A stretch of 64,000 bases of DNA from Ferruginibacter sp. (lineage in GTDB: Bacteria > Bacteroidota > Bacteroidia > Chitinophagales > Chitinophagaceae). The position numbers and the translations under genes are program-made. The DNA lies in the NCBI GenBank assembly GCA_019638525.1, contig JAHBTO010000001.1:496001-560000 (forward strand), given 5' to 3'. The notes beneath the pieces were generated by a model, which saw only the letters and a list, made by a program, of their open reading frames with translations, was not told the DNA's origin and made no database searches. The stretch's first letter is position 1, and each line of letters opens with the position of its first letter. Below, one piece after another: positions 52,338 through 61,915 of this stretch.

Positions 52338-55300
52338 ATGAAAAAGCTAAGTATATATTCAAGGTTCTTTCTGATAATGGCGGGGATTGTTTTGTGCAGT
52401 ATTGCTAAAGCACAGGTAAACGGGTTCACATTAAGCGACCCCACTTATCCCACGGCACATAATTTAGGAACAACCTTTCCTGTAAATGTTTCATTTAACT
52501 GGACAAATACCACAACAAGTGCAACAGTTGTTATTAATTATAACTCTTCACTGGTAAGTTATGATGCCAGTTGTTCGGCCAGCCTGCCGGGCTGCATGGT
52601 GGTAACCAACAGTGGTTCGTCTGTTACAGTTACAATTAGCAACTTGTCTTCCTGTACTAATACAGGCGCAATCAGTTTTAATTTATGTTTCAAATACAAA
52701 TGTCCCGACTCGTGTACCAATGTAATAAAGCCCGCTGTATTTAACGGAACGCTTACAGATAATTTAAGTACCACACAAACTGCAAGCTGTACATCAAACG
52801 GTATATTGAACAATAATGTTTCTTTAAGTCATAATTTCTGGTCGTTTAACCAGCTTACAGCAGAGGTAACATACCGGGTATGTTATTATAACCCCGATTG
52901 TTTCAAAATAAAAAACCCAAGCTTTACCATCAATCTTTCTCCTGCTTTGGGAACCATCACTTCGGTAACCGGCGGGTCTCTTACTTACACACTATCGGGA
53001 ACAACCATTACACCCAATGTGTCCGAATTTAACCAATGGGCGGCCGATTGTTTTTATTATGTGGTGAAGCTACCATGTAATACAGGGCTTGGGCAAACTC
53101 TTACAAGCAATGTAATATTAAAAGGAACTAACTGCAATATTCCTAACAGTACCATCAAAGGTCCGGTAGCTGCATCATATACCATACCTGCAGTACCGGC
53201 AACAAATACAAGTATATCTGTTTCATCAACTTCCACTTCCACATATTTCTATTACAACATCACCAATACAGGTAATTCGCCGCTGAACCTTGTATCTACT
53301 AATTTTCTTCCGGCAGTTCACCTGGTAAACAGTCCTAATTCGGTAATGCAGAATACATCGCAAGCCGGGTTAAACTGTAGTATCAAATATTATAACTGTG
53401 CACTTGTACCAACATCCAGTTACCCATTGATAGGCAATGGCGCAACCGATAATAATGCACCGGCAACCAATACCAATAAATTCGACCATATCATCAACAA
53501 CTTATTGCCGGGGCAATCGGTAAGTTTGTATTTATATTATAACCTTACCTCTTCGTGCAGTGGGCCGGCCGGCAACCCTCCGTACAGGGATAGTTTGTCT
53601 ATCACCTATAATTGTGTAGCGCCGCCCAACCCCTGTATCCCTTGCGGGCCGGGAGGAACACAAAACCCTGTTATTATTTACAATCCGCAGCCATACCTGT
53701 ATTGTATACAGCAACCAAATATACCTGGCTGCAAAAATTTAGGCGACACTCTCGACTTCTGTTATGAATTTAAGAATATAGGTGATGCTACATTTACCGG
53801 TGGCCAATATAATATACAATTACCTACCTGGTTGCAAGCTATTCCATCAAGTGTTGTATATACAGGATTTTCAACCAACCCAACCATTGTTCCTTCATCC
53901 AACATCAAGTTTAACCTGCCTAATATCCCGGTAAGCAATACCAACACATATAAAATATGTTTTAAAGCAGTAGTTCAACCGGGTGCTGTGGGTGGGCCTA
54001 ATGCATTTTGGAGTGTAATGACGGGAGGGAACCTCATCAATTCACAATATACCTGTTACTCTTATTTCAACATCTGTGCATTTGCCGCCATTGGTGTTGA
54101 GAAAAAAGTAAAAGGAAACCTGAACAGTAGTTTTGCAAACAGCGGTAATGGCAACCCCAACACAGCGGTTGATTGGGAAATAACCGTTCGTAATACCGGC
54201 ACCATTGCAGTAGATAATTTAGTGGTGATTGACAGGATACCTGCCATTGGCAACCTTACTATTCTTGGCAACCCCAGTTCAACACCGGTGAGCAACCAGT
54301 TTAATATGCAGATGCTTACGGCGCCGGCAAATATCAATTACACAGCCACCTACACATCTACACAAAATATTTGCACCGGATGGCCTGCAACGGGTACGCC
54401 ATGTAATACGGGCACATGGAGCGGTAGTGTATTGAATGGCGGGGTTAAATTCACTTTCGTTCCCACGTACACGTTAGCACCGGGGGCATCTTATACATTT
54501 ACCTTTCAAACAAAAATTCCTGCCGGAACAGGAAATGGTTTAACAGATTGCAATACCGTTGGCTTTATTGCCAAATCACAAACCGGTGGATACAATATTA
54601 ACCCTGTTGAAAGCAACCCGGTTTGTATAGAAGTGGTAGTGCCCGAAGTGCCACCGGGCGGATGTTGTAAAGACCTGCTTAAAAAAATTGCCACTACGCA
54701 AAGTATCAATAATGATGTACTAACTGTAAATGCAACATTAACAGCAGGGCCAAGAAAACTTACTAAAGTAACTGTATCGCTGGTAAATTTTGAGGTGAAA
54801 CATCCGAAGGATTGCGATGTTTGCGTAAAAGATCCTAAACATTTCGGCAACATCACAAACCCAACAAGCCCACTTACTTTTAATACGGTTCCTCCAAACG
54901 TTCCGTTTACTCATCTCATTACATGGAAAGATAGTTTGGGTTACAGTTTTGCCAATGGCGTACCATTAAACTTTAGTATACCATTGCCGCCACGCAGCCC
55001 TATTGCCTGCTGTTGTGATACTATTGAATATTGCATACGATATACATTTACCGATACGGCTTGTGTAATGTGTGATACAACTATTTGCTATAAAATATAT
55101 AATGGTAAAGATTGTAAAGAATCGGGCAGCGGAGGTAATAATGGCGAACCCTGTAACTGTGCATGGGACCCTATATTCATATACGAAGGAGGACAAAAAG
55201 CAGTTGCCTGCGGCGGTTCTATTACAATTCCAAAAGGAAATATACCGGTTACCCTTAACCCAAATTTCCAGTGTACACCATCATCACAAACATGCAGGCC

Positions 55301-55472
55301 ATCGGGATTAACCGTAACAATCACTAACAATACAACAGGTCTTACCTCGGTTTTAACCGGACCCAATTATAGTTACACATTCCTCAACTCGGGAACTTAT
55401 ACATACAATTTGTCGGGTATGTGCGGTGGTAAACCATGTAATTGCCAACTTACAGTAATAGTACCAAAATAA
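52338..55472 (+). CDS. Very large exported repeat protein with DUF11-like and Cys-rich modules (gene 2)
   Basis: A 1044-residue exported protein with a signal peptide ending AKAQ. The body is Thr/Ser/Asn-rich beta-sandwich, with a DUF11-like domain (about 580-770; GNPNTAVDWEITVRNTGTIA) and a Cys-rich module (about 773-915) with GCCKDLLKK, DCDVCVKDPKHFGNI and CCCDTIEYCIRYTF, matching the C-half of gene 1. It ends in a Cys-rich beta domain with a GMCGGKPCNC stretch. I see no classical type IX C-terminal signal. An in-frame ATG at 52320 gives six more residues. It lies 24 bp after gene 1 and is probably surface-exposed. Confidence 0.82.
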   Translation: MKKLSIYSRFFLIMAGIVLCSIAKAQVNGFTLSDPTYPTAHNLGTTFPVNVSFNWTNTTTSATVVINYNSSLVSYDASCSASLPGCMVVTNSGSSVTVTISNLSSCTNTGAISFNLCFKYKCPDSCTNVIKPAVFNGTLTDNLSTTQTASCTSNGILNNNVSLSHNFWSFNQLTAEVTYRVCYYNPDCFKIKNPSFTINLSPALGTITSVTGGSLTYTLSGTTITPNVSEFNQWAADCFYYVVKLPCNTGLGQTLTSNVILKGTNCNIPNSTIKGPVAASYTIPAVPATNTSISVSSTSTSTYFYYNITNTGNSPLNLVSTNFLPAVHLVNSPNSVMQNTSQAGLNCSIKYYNCALVPTSSYPLIGNGATDNNAPATNTNKFDHIINNLLPGQSVSLYLYYNLTSSCSGPAGNPPYRDSLSITYNCVAPPNPCIPCGPGGTQNPVIIYNPQPYLYCIQQPNIPGCKNLGDTLDFCYEFKNIGDATFTGGQYNIQLPTWLQAIPSSVVYTGFSTNPTIVPSSNIKFNLPNIPVSNTNTYKICFKAVVQPGAVGGPNAFWSVMTGGNLINSQYTCYSYFNICAFAAIGVEKKVKGNLNSSFANSGNGNPNTAVDWEITVRNTGTIAVDNLVVIDRIPAIGNLTILGNPSSTPVSNQFNMQMLTAPANINYTATYTSTQNICTGWPATGTPCNTGTWSGSVLNGGVKFTFVPTYTLAPGASYTFTFQTKIPAGTGNGLTDCNTVGFIAKSQTGGYNINPVESNPVCIEVVVPEVPPGGCCKDLLKKIATTQSINNDVLTVNATLTAGPRKLTKVTVSLVNFEVKHPKDCDVCVKDPKHFGNITNPTSPLTFNTVPPNVPFTHLITWKDSLGYSFANGVPLNFSIPLPPRSPIACCCDTIEYCIRYTFTDTACVMCDTTICYKIYNGKDCKESGSGGNNGEPCNCAWDPIFIYEGGQKAVACGGSITIPKGNIPVTLNPNFQCTPSSQTCRPSGLTVTITNNTTGLTSVLTGPNYSYTFLNSGTYTYNLSGMCGGKPCNCQLTVIVPK

Positions 55473-55477
55473 AAAAA

Positions 55478-57196
55478 ATGATTACAAAAAAGCTGGCACT
55501 GCTTTTATTTATTTGTTTTGTTTGGAGCTATACCCTGGCACAAACAAAACCGGTTAGCTTTTCGGTAAGCGGTACGGCCGGTATCACTTATGAAGGATAT
55601 GGTTTAAACCGCAGCCCTTCTGGCTGGACCGGCTATTCAGCACGCAAGCCATGGAACCAGGTACGTTTTAATTTTACACCCAACTTTACATTTGGAAAAA
55701 ATTTCAGTCTGCCGTTTAATTTTAATTTTGCCGCTATACCCACCAATTTTGCCGGGCCATATGCAGGTATAAAAAATCAAAATTTTGGGCAGTTTATTAC
55801 CAACCCTCTTAACAGTTTTGGGTTAAACCCCAAATATAAATGGGCCGAACTGCAATTAGGCACGCAATATTTGAAATACTCCGACCTCTCAACAGGAGAT
55901 ATAGGAATTTTTGGAATTGGGTTTGACCTCAGGCCCAAAACATGGAGGTTTAAATTTTTTACAGGAATATCACAAGAAGCAGTAAATTATTTTGCAGGAC
56001 CACCAACAGTTACCGGGGCATATAAACGTAAGAACTGGATGTTTCAACTAGGCAAAGAAGAAGAAGGAAAATATTTATTTGCTGTAAATTTTGCAAAAGG
56101 AAAAGATGTTCCAACATCTGCTGCACCGCCACCATTAACTATTCGCCCACAGGAAGGGGTAGTTATTAGCGTGGAAGCAAATGCTTACACAGATTACGGT
56201 ATTTATTTTAAAGCCGAAGCAGCACAGTCAACTTTTACTAAAGATGTAACAACACCTTTAACAAGCTTGCTACGAGGCCTTAAGCCCTTTATTGAACCAC
56301 ACACATCCACCCTCACCGATTTTGCCGGCCAGGTGGCCGCAGGCAGAAAATCAAACAATTTTGATATAGGAATAAGTGCAAAATATATTGGCGCAGGTTT
56401 TCAAACGGTAGGCTACCCATATATGCAACCCGACAGGATTGATTATACAGTTAACACAAGATTCAATGCCTGGAAGAAAAAAATAAATGTAACTGCAAGT
56501 GTAGGGCGCCGGGTTAATAACGTTAACAATACTGCATTAAAAGCAAGCCAGTTTATTGGTAACCTTAACTGGTTTACACAGTTTAATGAGCATTGGAGTT
56601 TAAATGTGAATTATAATAATTTTGGGTTCCAGGCTGCAAGTGGTATGAACCCCTATGGTATAAAAAATGTAAGTAATGATTTTGGTGTTAACCCAACTTT
56701 TTCCTGGACAGGTAAAAAAATTATTCACCTGCTAAGCCTAAATTATAATTACAGTAAGTACGATGAAAGGGATGTGATGACAGGATTAACAACATCCAAC
56801 AATACTCATACTGCGTTGCTAACTTATGTACCTACTTATCTTGAAAAAGAAATAACGCCAGACTTTAGCGCTTTATTTTTTTACAATGATGTTCCCGGGG
56901 TAAAACTTACTTTGTTTACCCTCAGCAGCGCCTTAAGCATGCAGGCTGTAAAAAAGAAATTAAAATTGCGTGGCCAGTTGCAGTACACACTGGGAAAACT
57001 GAATAGTTTTAAGAACAACAACAACCTGGTGGCATCGTGCAATATAGATTTTAAAATATCAAAGAAACTTACCTGGAATACTTTTTTAACCACCAATTAT
57101 TTTAAATACGGAAATGAAATAACGCCTAACGGTGCCAGTTACCTGGAAAGCATTAGCAGAACAGGTTTCCAGTACAAGTTTGATACAAAAAAGTAA
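55478..57196 (+). CDS. Predicted outer-membrane beta-barrel protein (gene 3)
   Basis: A 572-residue exported protein with a signal peptide ending TLAQ. The mature part consists of alternating hydrophobic and aromatic strands with Asn/Lys-rich loops (GISAKYIGAGFQTVGYPYM, IDFKISKKLTWNTFLTTNY) and ends in a strand with FQYKFDTKK, as expected for an outer-membrane barrel. It begins five bases after gene 2, two bases before gene 4. It is the only membrane-embedded member of the operon and so the likely outer-membrane anchor or secretion pore. Confidence 0.8.
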   Translation: MITKKLALLLFICFVWSYTLAQTKPVSFSVSGTAGITYEGYGLNRSPSGWTGYSARKPWNQVRFNFTPNFTFGKNFSLPFNFNFAAIPTNFAGPYAGIKNQNFGQFITNPLNSFGLNPKYKWAELQLGTQYLKYSDLSTGDIGIFGIGFDLRPKTWRFKFFTGISQEAVNYFAGPPTVTGAYKRKNWMFQLGKEEEGKYLFAVNFAKGKDVPTSAAPPPLTIRPQEGVVISVEANAYTDYGIYFKAEAAQSTFTKDVTTPLTSLLRGLKPFIEPHTSTLTDFAGQVAAGRKSNNFDIGISAKYIGAGFQTVGYPYMQPDRIDYTVNTRFNAWKKKINVTASVGRRVNNVNNTALKASQFIGNLNWFTQFNEHWSLNVNYNNFGFQAASGMNPYGIKNVSNDFGVNPTFSWTGKKIIHLLSLNYNYSKYDERDVMTGLTTSNNTHTALLTYVPTYLEKEITPDFSALFFYNDVPGVKLTLFTLSSALSMQAVKKKLKLRGQLQYTLGKLNSFKNNNNLVASCNIDFKISKKLTWNTFLTTNYFKYGNEITPNGASYLESISRTGFQYKFDTKK

Positions 57197-57198
57197 AA

Positions 57199-58053
57199 AT
57201 GAAAAAAATAATATACAGCATCATAACGGCAATCACCTGTATTGCAGGTTATGCACAGGTTAACACCAACCTTATTTTAATGGCGCAACCGCCAGCACAA
57301 TTAAGCGAATGGGGAAACCGAAGGGAAGTGCTTACGCTGATTGTAAGCTCGCCCGGCATAATTATAGACCAGTTTAAAATAAAAGCAGAAATAAAAACAG
57401 TTGATGGAACCGTAATTGCAAATACAGACCTTGCTAAAGCTCCGTCCTTTTCAAGCAACCCAACAGGCACAACACTTCTTTTTGCAAATGATGTAATCCC
57501 TTTAGAGTTTATGATGTTTACCGGTAAATATAAAACTGCATTACAAAGAACTGGTAAACTGCCTGCAGATAATTATACCCTTTGCCTACAACCTGTAAGG
57601 CCGGTAGATTATACCGCTTTAGGTGAAGTACAATGCAAAAGTTTTTACCTGGCCAGTACACAGTTGCCCATTTTAATGAAACCTTACAATGAAGAGATAC
57701 TTAATCAAAAAACAGCACAAACAGCCATCACATTCCGATGGACGCCTGTGATACCAAGGCAGCCATCGCCGGTAACTTATCGCTTGCAGGTTTTTGAAGT
57801 TTTGCAAACACAAAGCCCAATGCAAGCGCTTAGAAGCAACCAACCTTTGCTTGATAAGGAAATTATTGGTGCAACACAATATATATGGCAACCTCAATTA
57901 TCTTTCATCAACTCCGATAGCGCCAAACTTAAATTTATCTGGGTCATTCAGTCGCTCGACAAAGCAGGAAATCCCATCGCCCAAACCGATGGCAATGGTG
58001 AAGGAAGAAGTGAGCCAATCATTTTTTATGTAGGCAAAGCAAAAAGCAATTAA
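57199..58053 (+). CDS. Exported protein with Fn3-like module (gene 4)
   Basis: A 284-residue exported protein with a signal peptide ending GYAQ. It resembles the N-half of gene 1 along its length: TFRWTPVIPRQPSPVTYRLQ near 178, MQALRSNQPLLDKE near 214, and FIWVIQSLDKAGNPIAQTDG near 250. It lacks the Cys-rich second half. It begins two bases after gene 3 and ends the operon. Role unknown; as a single-module paralogue it may cap or link the larger protein. Confidence 0.8.
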   Translation: MKKIIYSIITAITCIAGYAQVNTNLILMAQPPAQLSEWGNRREVLTLIVSSPGIIIDQFKIKAEIKTVDGTVIANTDLAKAPSFSSNPTGTTLLFANDVIPLEFMMFTGKYKTALQRTGKLPADNYTLCLQPVRPVDYTALGEVQCKSFYLASTQLPILMKPYNEEILNQKTAQTAITFRWTPVIPRQPSPVTYRLQVFEVLQTQSPMQALRSNQPLLDKEIIGATQYIWQPQLSFINSDSAKLKFIWVIQSLDKAGNPIAQTDGNGEGRSEPIIFYVGKAKSN

Positions 58054-58118
58054 CCATAAAACACATAAAGAAATTGTATCTCTGCGTTCTTTGTAAAAAA
58101 TCTTCGTGTGCTTTGTGG
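58054..58118. repeat. 65-bp palindromic element
   Basis: The ends CCATAAAACACATAAAG and CTTCGTGTGCTTTGTGG are inverted repeats with four mismatches in 17. The element lies directly after the stop of gene 4 of the operon, in front of recX, and looks like a short dispersed REP-like or MITE-like unit. Confidence 0.5.
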
Positions 58119-58160
58119 CAATACCATGCATTACAATTTAAGGAGCACTAATTTTACAAG

Positions 58161-58631
58161 GTGAATAACAACAAATCACTCACTAAAGAACAGGCGCTTC
58201 AAAAGGCAAAACAATACTGTGCCTACCAGGAACGCTGCCACAGCGAAGTAAAGGAAAAACTTTACAGCCTTGGTATGCACAAGAATGAAGTGGACGAATT
58301 ATTAAGTGTACTAATCTGCGAAAATTTCCTGAACGAAGAACGGTTTGCTATACAATTTGCCGGTGGCAAATTCAGGATAAAACAGTGGGGCCGCATTAAA
58401 ATAAAGCATGCACTTAAATATAAACAGGTTAGTGATTATTGTATAAAAAAAGCGCTTTCTTCCATCAATGAACCCGATTACCGGTATACATTGCAAAAAC
58501 TTTTTGACCAAAAATTAAAATCACTAAAAGCCGAAAAAAATATATTCATCAAAAAAAGAAAACTGCAGGATCATTTAATACAAAAGGGTTTTGAAACAGC
58601 ATTGGTACAGCAGTTGATGAATGGTTTATAA
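58161..58631 (+). CDS. recX: RecA regulator RecX
   Basis: A 156-residue protein with three RecX helical repeats: AKQYCAYQERCHSEVKEKLY, INEERFAIQFA-like segment (NEERFAIQFAGGKFRIKQWG) and a third repeat near the C-terminus (LQDHLIQKGFETALVQQLM). It inhibits RecA filament growth. The start is GTG 58161; no ATG precedes the first conserved repeat. recA is not in the window. Confidence 0.92.
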   Translation: MNNNKSLTKEQALQKAKQYCAYQERCHSEVKEKLYSLGMHKNEVDELLSVLICENFLNEERFAIQFAGGKFRIKQWGRIKIKHALKYKQVSDYCIKKALSSINEPDYRYTLQKLFDQKLKSLKAEKNIFIKKRKLQDHLIQKGFETALVQQLMNGL

Positions 58632-58671
58632 ACAGCGTACTGGTAAAAGTTGTAAAAATAAATACCACAAA

Positions 58672-59691
58672 CTATCGTTTAAAACACATTAGCCTGGTAT
58701 GAATCCATAGTGATTTCCATTTGTTGTACGCTGTATCCATATCGCAAATCAAATCATTTCTTTTATACGCTTTTACATCAAAAACACCGTTCGTGTTTTT
58801 TTCAAGTTTCTCTAACTGTTGCATACAAACATAACAGCGGCTGAAAATACCCATAGAGAGAATACCCAAAAATTTTAGTGCATTTTTTTTACGATACCCC
58901 ACCCTAAACGCTTCTTTAAACCCCATTTGCAAAACAGCTGAATAATACTTACGCAACTCTTTAATTTTTTTTGCTGATGTTGCCATGGTTGTTACGCCAT
59001 CGCAATAATCTTTATGCACATCAAAAATATCATTGCTTAATTGCATGAGGCCGCCAAGGCAGTAAAGCATTTTTTCTTCGCCGGGTTTTAAAGGATGTTC
59101 AAATGCCGTTCGGTAATACAATAATGATTCGGCGCCTTTTCTAATAGTGATGTCTTTCAGCATTTCATACGATAAGCCCGGCACATCCTGCTGTTTACTT
59201 AGCAACTGCGCATGAAATACTTTATACAGTTGCTGCTGCATTTGTTGGGCATGTGGCGCATTGTTAAGCGCCGTTGTATAAAAATGAAGAAAAAGTTTTT
59301 CGCTTGTGCTGTTGCCCGTAAATGCACCGGGGCTTTCTATAAAATCTTTTACGCCCTGTGCCGATAATCTTTGTTTATCAAAAAAATCATCGCCCAAGCC
59401 GGTCATGGCCCCCTGGCAGGTGCTTGCCAACCGTTCTTTTCCTGTCATTGCCTTTCCTCTCAATGCACAAAAAGCTTCGCCTAAAACAGCAGGTACCGCC
59501 AAACCATAATAACCAGTTATCTTTTTACAATCATCTTCATCAAGGCTGCCATCCTTTGCTTTTTTTGCTTCGGTTAAAAGTGGATCTATATTTTTTTGAA
59601 TGAATTTTTTTTGCTTGTTCAAATACGATAACATGGCAAAAGGTTGCAATAATGATAGCGAAAACCTTGATATATTTTGGATAATGGGCAT
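58672..59691 (-). CDS. Class I isoprenoid-synthase-like protein
   Basis: A 339-residue, all-helical soluble protein starting at ATG 59691 (MPIIQNIS). GLGDDFFDKQ near residue 100 has a DDxxD motif, and SNDIFDVHKD near 219 is a close variant of the NDxxSxxxE second metal motif, about 118 residues later. This is the layout of class I terpene and prenyl synthases, but Asp replaces the Ser/Thr, so catalysis is uncertain. No isoprenoid genes adjoin. A three-Mg pyrophosphate-binding fold is inferred; the substrate is unknown. Confidence 0.7.
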   Translation of the reverse strand: MPIIQNISRFSLSLLQPFAMLSYLNKQKKFIQKNIDPLLTEAKKAKDGSLDEDDCKKITGYYGLAVPAVLGEAFCALRGKAMTGKERLASTCQGAMTGLGDDFFDKQRLSAQGVKDFIESPGAFTGNSTSEKLFLHFYTTALNNAPHAQQMQQQLYKVFHAQLLSKQQDVPGLSYEMLKDITIRKGAESLLYYRTAFEHPLKPGEEKMLYCLGGLMQLSNDIFDVHKDYCDGVTTMATSAKKIKELRKYYSAVLQMGFKEAFRVGYRKKNALKFLGILSMGIFSRCYVCMQQLEKLEKNTNGVFDVKAYKRNDLICDMDTAYNKWKSLWIHTRLMCFKR

Positions 59692-59897
59692 AATGAAAAG
59701 TAAAAAATTTATCGGAGTGAAAGTACAACTAATCCTCAATGAACTTAAAAATAAAACCCAAATTGTAACAATATGATGTTCTGCTTTAAAAATTTAGTAG
59801 AACAGTAATGCCGGGTTTATGATTTGTAAAAAATCATGCTTACTTTTAAGAGAAAGAATATTTTGTAATTAATTCTTCTTTTCAATTTTTTCTTAAC

Positions 59898-60497
59898 ATG
59901 AAACAATTGTTGTTTTTATTGGTTGCTTCTTTTTATTTCATAGCTGTACCGGCACAAAAATTCACTTCTATTTTTAATGGAAAGGATTTAACCGGCTGGA
60001 CCATTCATGGTACAGAAAAATGGTATGTTGAAGATAACCTGCTTGTTTGCGAAAGCGGCCCCGATAAAAAATATGGTTATCTCTCAACCAACAAAAATTA
60101 CAAGAATTTTGAACTGAAGCTGCAGTTTAAACAGGAAGCCAATGGTAATAGCGGAGTGTTCATTCGTTCCGGTATCGAAGGCACAAAAATCAGTGGCTGG
60201 CAGGTAGAAGTGGCGCCACCAAACCAGCACACCGGCGGTATTTATGAATCGTATGGCAGGGGCTGGCTGATACAACCAAAGCCCGAAGATGAAAAATGGT
60301 TAAAGATGGGTAAATGGAATACAATGAGGATACTGGTGAATGGCAATGAAATTACAAGTTGGCTCAACGGGCATAAGATGGTTTATTTAAAAGATGAAAA
60401 GATTGGTGCCGGCCAGGGATTTATTGCCTTACAGATACATGACGGAGGCGGAATAAAAGTAAAATGGAAAAACATACGCATTAAAGAATTAGAATAA
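59898..60497 (+). CDS. DUF1080 protein (3-keto-disaccharide hydrolase type)
   Basis: A 199-residue exported protein with a signal peptide ending AVPAQ. The lectin-like DUF1080 jellyroll is plain: SIFNGKDLTGWTIHG at the start, FELKLQFKQEANGNSGVFIR in the middle, NGHKMVYLKDEKIGAGQGFI late. The family hydrolyses 3-keto-glycosides in Bacteroidota. It is followed on the same strand by a sugar oxidoreductase and another DUF1080 gene, with gaps of 40 and 10 bp. Confidence 0.88.
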   Translation: MKQLLFLLVASFYFIAVPAQKFTSIFNGKDLTGWTIHGTEKWYVEDNLLVCESGPDKKYGYLSTNKNYKNFELKLQFKQEANGNSGVFIRSGIEGTKISGWQVEVAPPNQHTGGIYESYGRGWLIQPKPEDEKWLKMGKWNTMRILVNGNEITSWLNGHKMVYLKDEKIGAGQGFIALQIHDGGGIKVKWKNIRIKELE

Positions 60498-60537
60498 CAA
60501 TTAATCAAATAAAATTTTCTTACTCAATTTTTACAGG

Positions 60538-61905
60538 ATGGAAAACATATCGGCTTCTTCACGCAGAAAATTTATAAAAAAGATGGGGCTTGCCACTGCT
60601 GCCGTGGCTACCGGCTCACATGTTTTGGCTTCAACAACAAAAAATGTTCATGTTGAAAAACTAAAGAGATCACCTGTCAGTGTTAATGATAAAATCAATA
60701 TTGCATTGATAGGCTCCGGCGGCATGGGAGTGCAGGATACCATCACTGCTTTGCAGGTGCCCAACACAAAATTGGTGGCTGCCTGCGATTTGTACGATGG
60801 CCGTTTAAAAGAGGCACAGGCAAAATGGGGTAAAGATCTTTTCGTATCAAGGCATTATAAAGACATATTAAACCGCACTGATGTGGATGCTGTAATTATT
60901 GCCACACCCGATCACTGGCACCAGCAAATATCGGTTGATGCCATGCGTGCAGGCAAGCATGTGTATTGCGAAAAACCAATGGTACATGATATTACCGAAG
61001 GCCCGGCTGTAATAAAAGCACAAACAGAAACAGGAAAAATTTTCCAGGTGGGCAGCCAGGGCGTTTCATCGCTGGGCAACGAAAAAGCAAAAGAGCTTTT
61101 AAAAGACGGCGCCATTGGCCAGCTAAATTATGCTGAAGGTTTTTGGGCAAGGCATTCGCCCATTGGCGCCTGGCAGTATCTTATACCTGCCGATGCATCG
61201 CCTACTACTGTTGATTGGGAAACATTTATCAGCAATACACACAAGCGGCCTTTTGATGCTACCCGTTTTTTTCGTTGGAGGAATTATCTCGATTACGGAA
61301 CAGGAATGGCCGGCGATCTCTTTGTTCATCTTTTTTCGAGCTTACATTTTATAACTAATTCTTTTGGGCCAAATAAAATTTACGCCTCCGGCGGATTGCG
61401 CTACTGGAAAGATGGCCGTGAAGTGCCCGATGTGTTATTAGGCACATTCGATTATCCTGAGAGTAAAGCTCATGCACCGTTTAATCTTTCTTTGCGTTGC
61501 AATTTTGTAGATGGCACCAGCGGTACCACGTATTTAAAATTAGTAGGTAGCGAAGGATCGATGGATATAACCTGGGATACAGTAACATTGAAAAGAAACA
61601 AGACAACAGATTCAGACGATCCTTTTTACATTGAGCAAATGAAAAAAGCAGGCACACCGGTTACCGACCGTAAAAGAATTTTGCCTCCCGAAGAATATAC
61701 TTTTGCAGCAGAGAAAGGTTATAAAGGCGGGCCTTACGATCACTTTGTAAACTTTTTTACAGCTATACGTAATGGAGGCAAAGTAACCGAAGATGCTGTG
61801 TTTGGTTACCGGGCTGCAGCCCCGGCGCTTTTGTGCAACGATAGCTATAACCAGGACAAAGCTATTTTATGGAACCCCGAAAACATGCAATTAATAAAAA
61901 AATAA
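60538..61905 (+). CDS. Exported Gfo/Idh/MocA family sugar oxidoreductase
   Basis: A 455-residue protein with a Tat-type start (SSRRKFIKKMGLATAAVATG), then a Rossmann domain (INIALIGSGGMGVQDTITAL near 58), EKPMVHD near 142 with the conserved Lys, and a C-terminal dimerisation domain (DYGTGMAGDLFVHLFSSLHF). Tat export with folded NAD cofactor is usual for Bacteroidota members, which oxidise a sugar hydroxyl, often at C3. Between two DUF1080 genes it likely makes or uses a 3-keto sugar. Confidence 0.93.
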   Translation: MENISASSRRKFIKKMGLATAAVATGSHVLASTTKNVHVEKLKRSPVSVNDKINIALIGSGGMGVQDTITALQVPNTKLVAACDLYDGRLKEAQAKWGKDLFVSRHYKDILNRTDVDAVIIATPDHWHQQISVDAMRAGKHVYCEKPMVHDITEGPAVIKAQTETGKIFQVGSQGVSSLGNEKAKELLKDGAIGQLNYAEGFWARHSPIGAWQYLIPADASPTTVDWETFISNTHKRPFDATRFFRWRNYLDYGTGMAGDLFVHLFSSLHFITNSFGPNKIYASGGLRYWKDGREVPDVLLGTFDYPESKAHAPFNLSLRCNFVDGTSGTTYLKLVGSEGSMDITWDTVTLKRNKTTDSDDPFYIEQMKKAGTPVTDRKRILPPEEYTFAAEKGYKGGPYDHFVNFFTAIRNGGKVTEDAVFGYRAAAPALLCNDSYNQDKAILWNPENMQLIKK

Positions 61906-61915
61906 ACCAATCATC

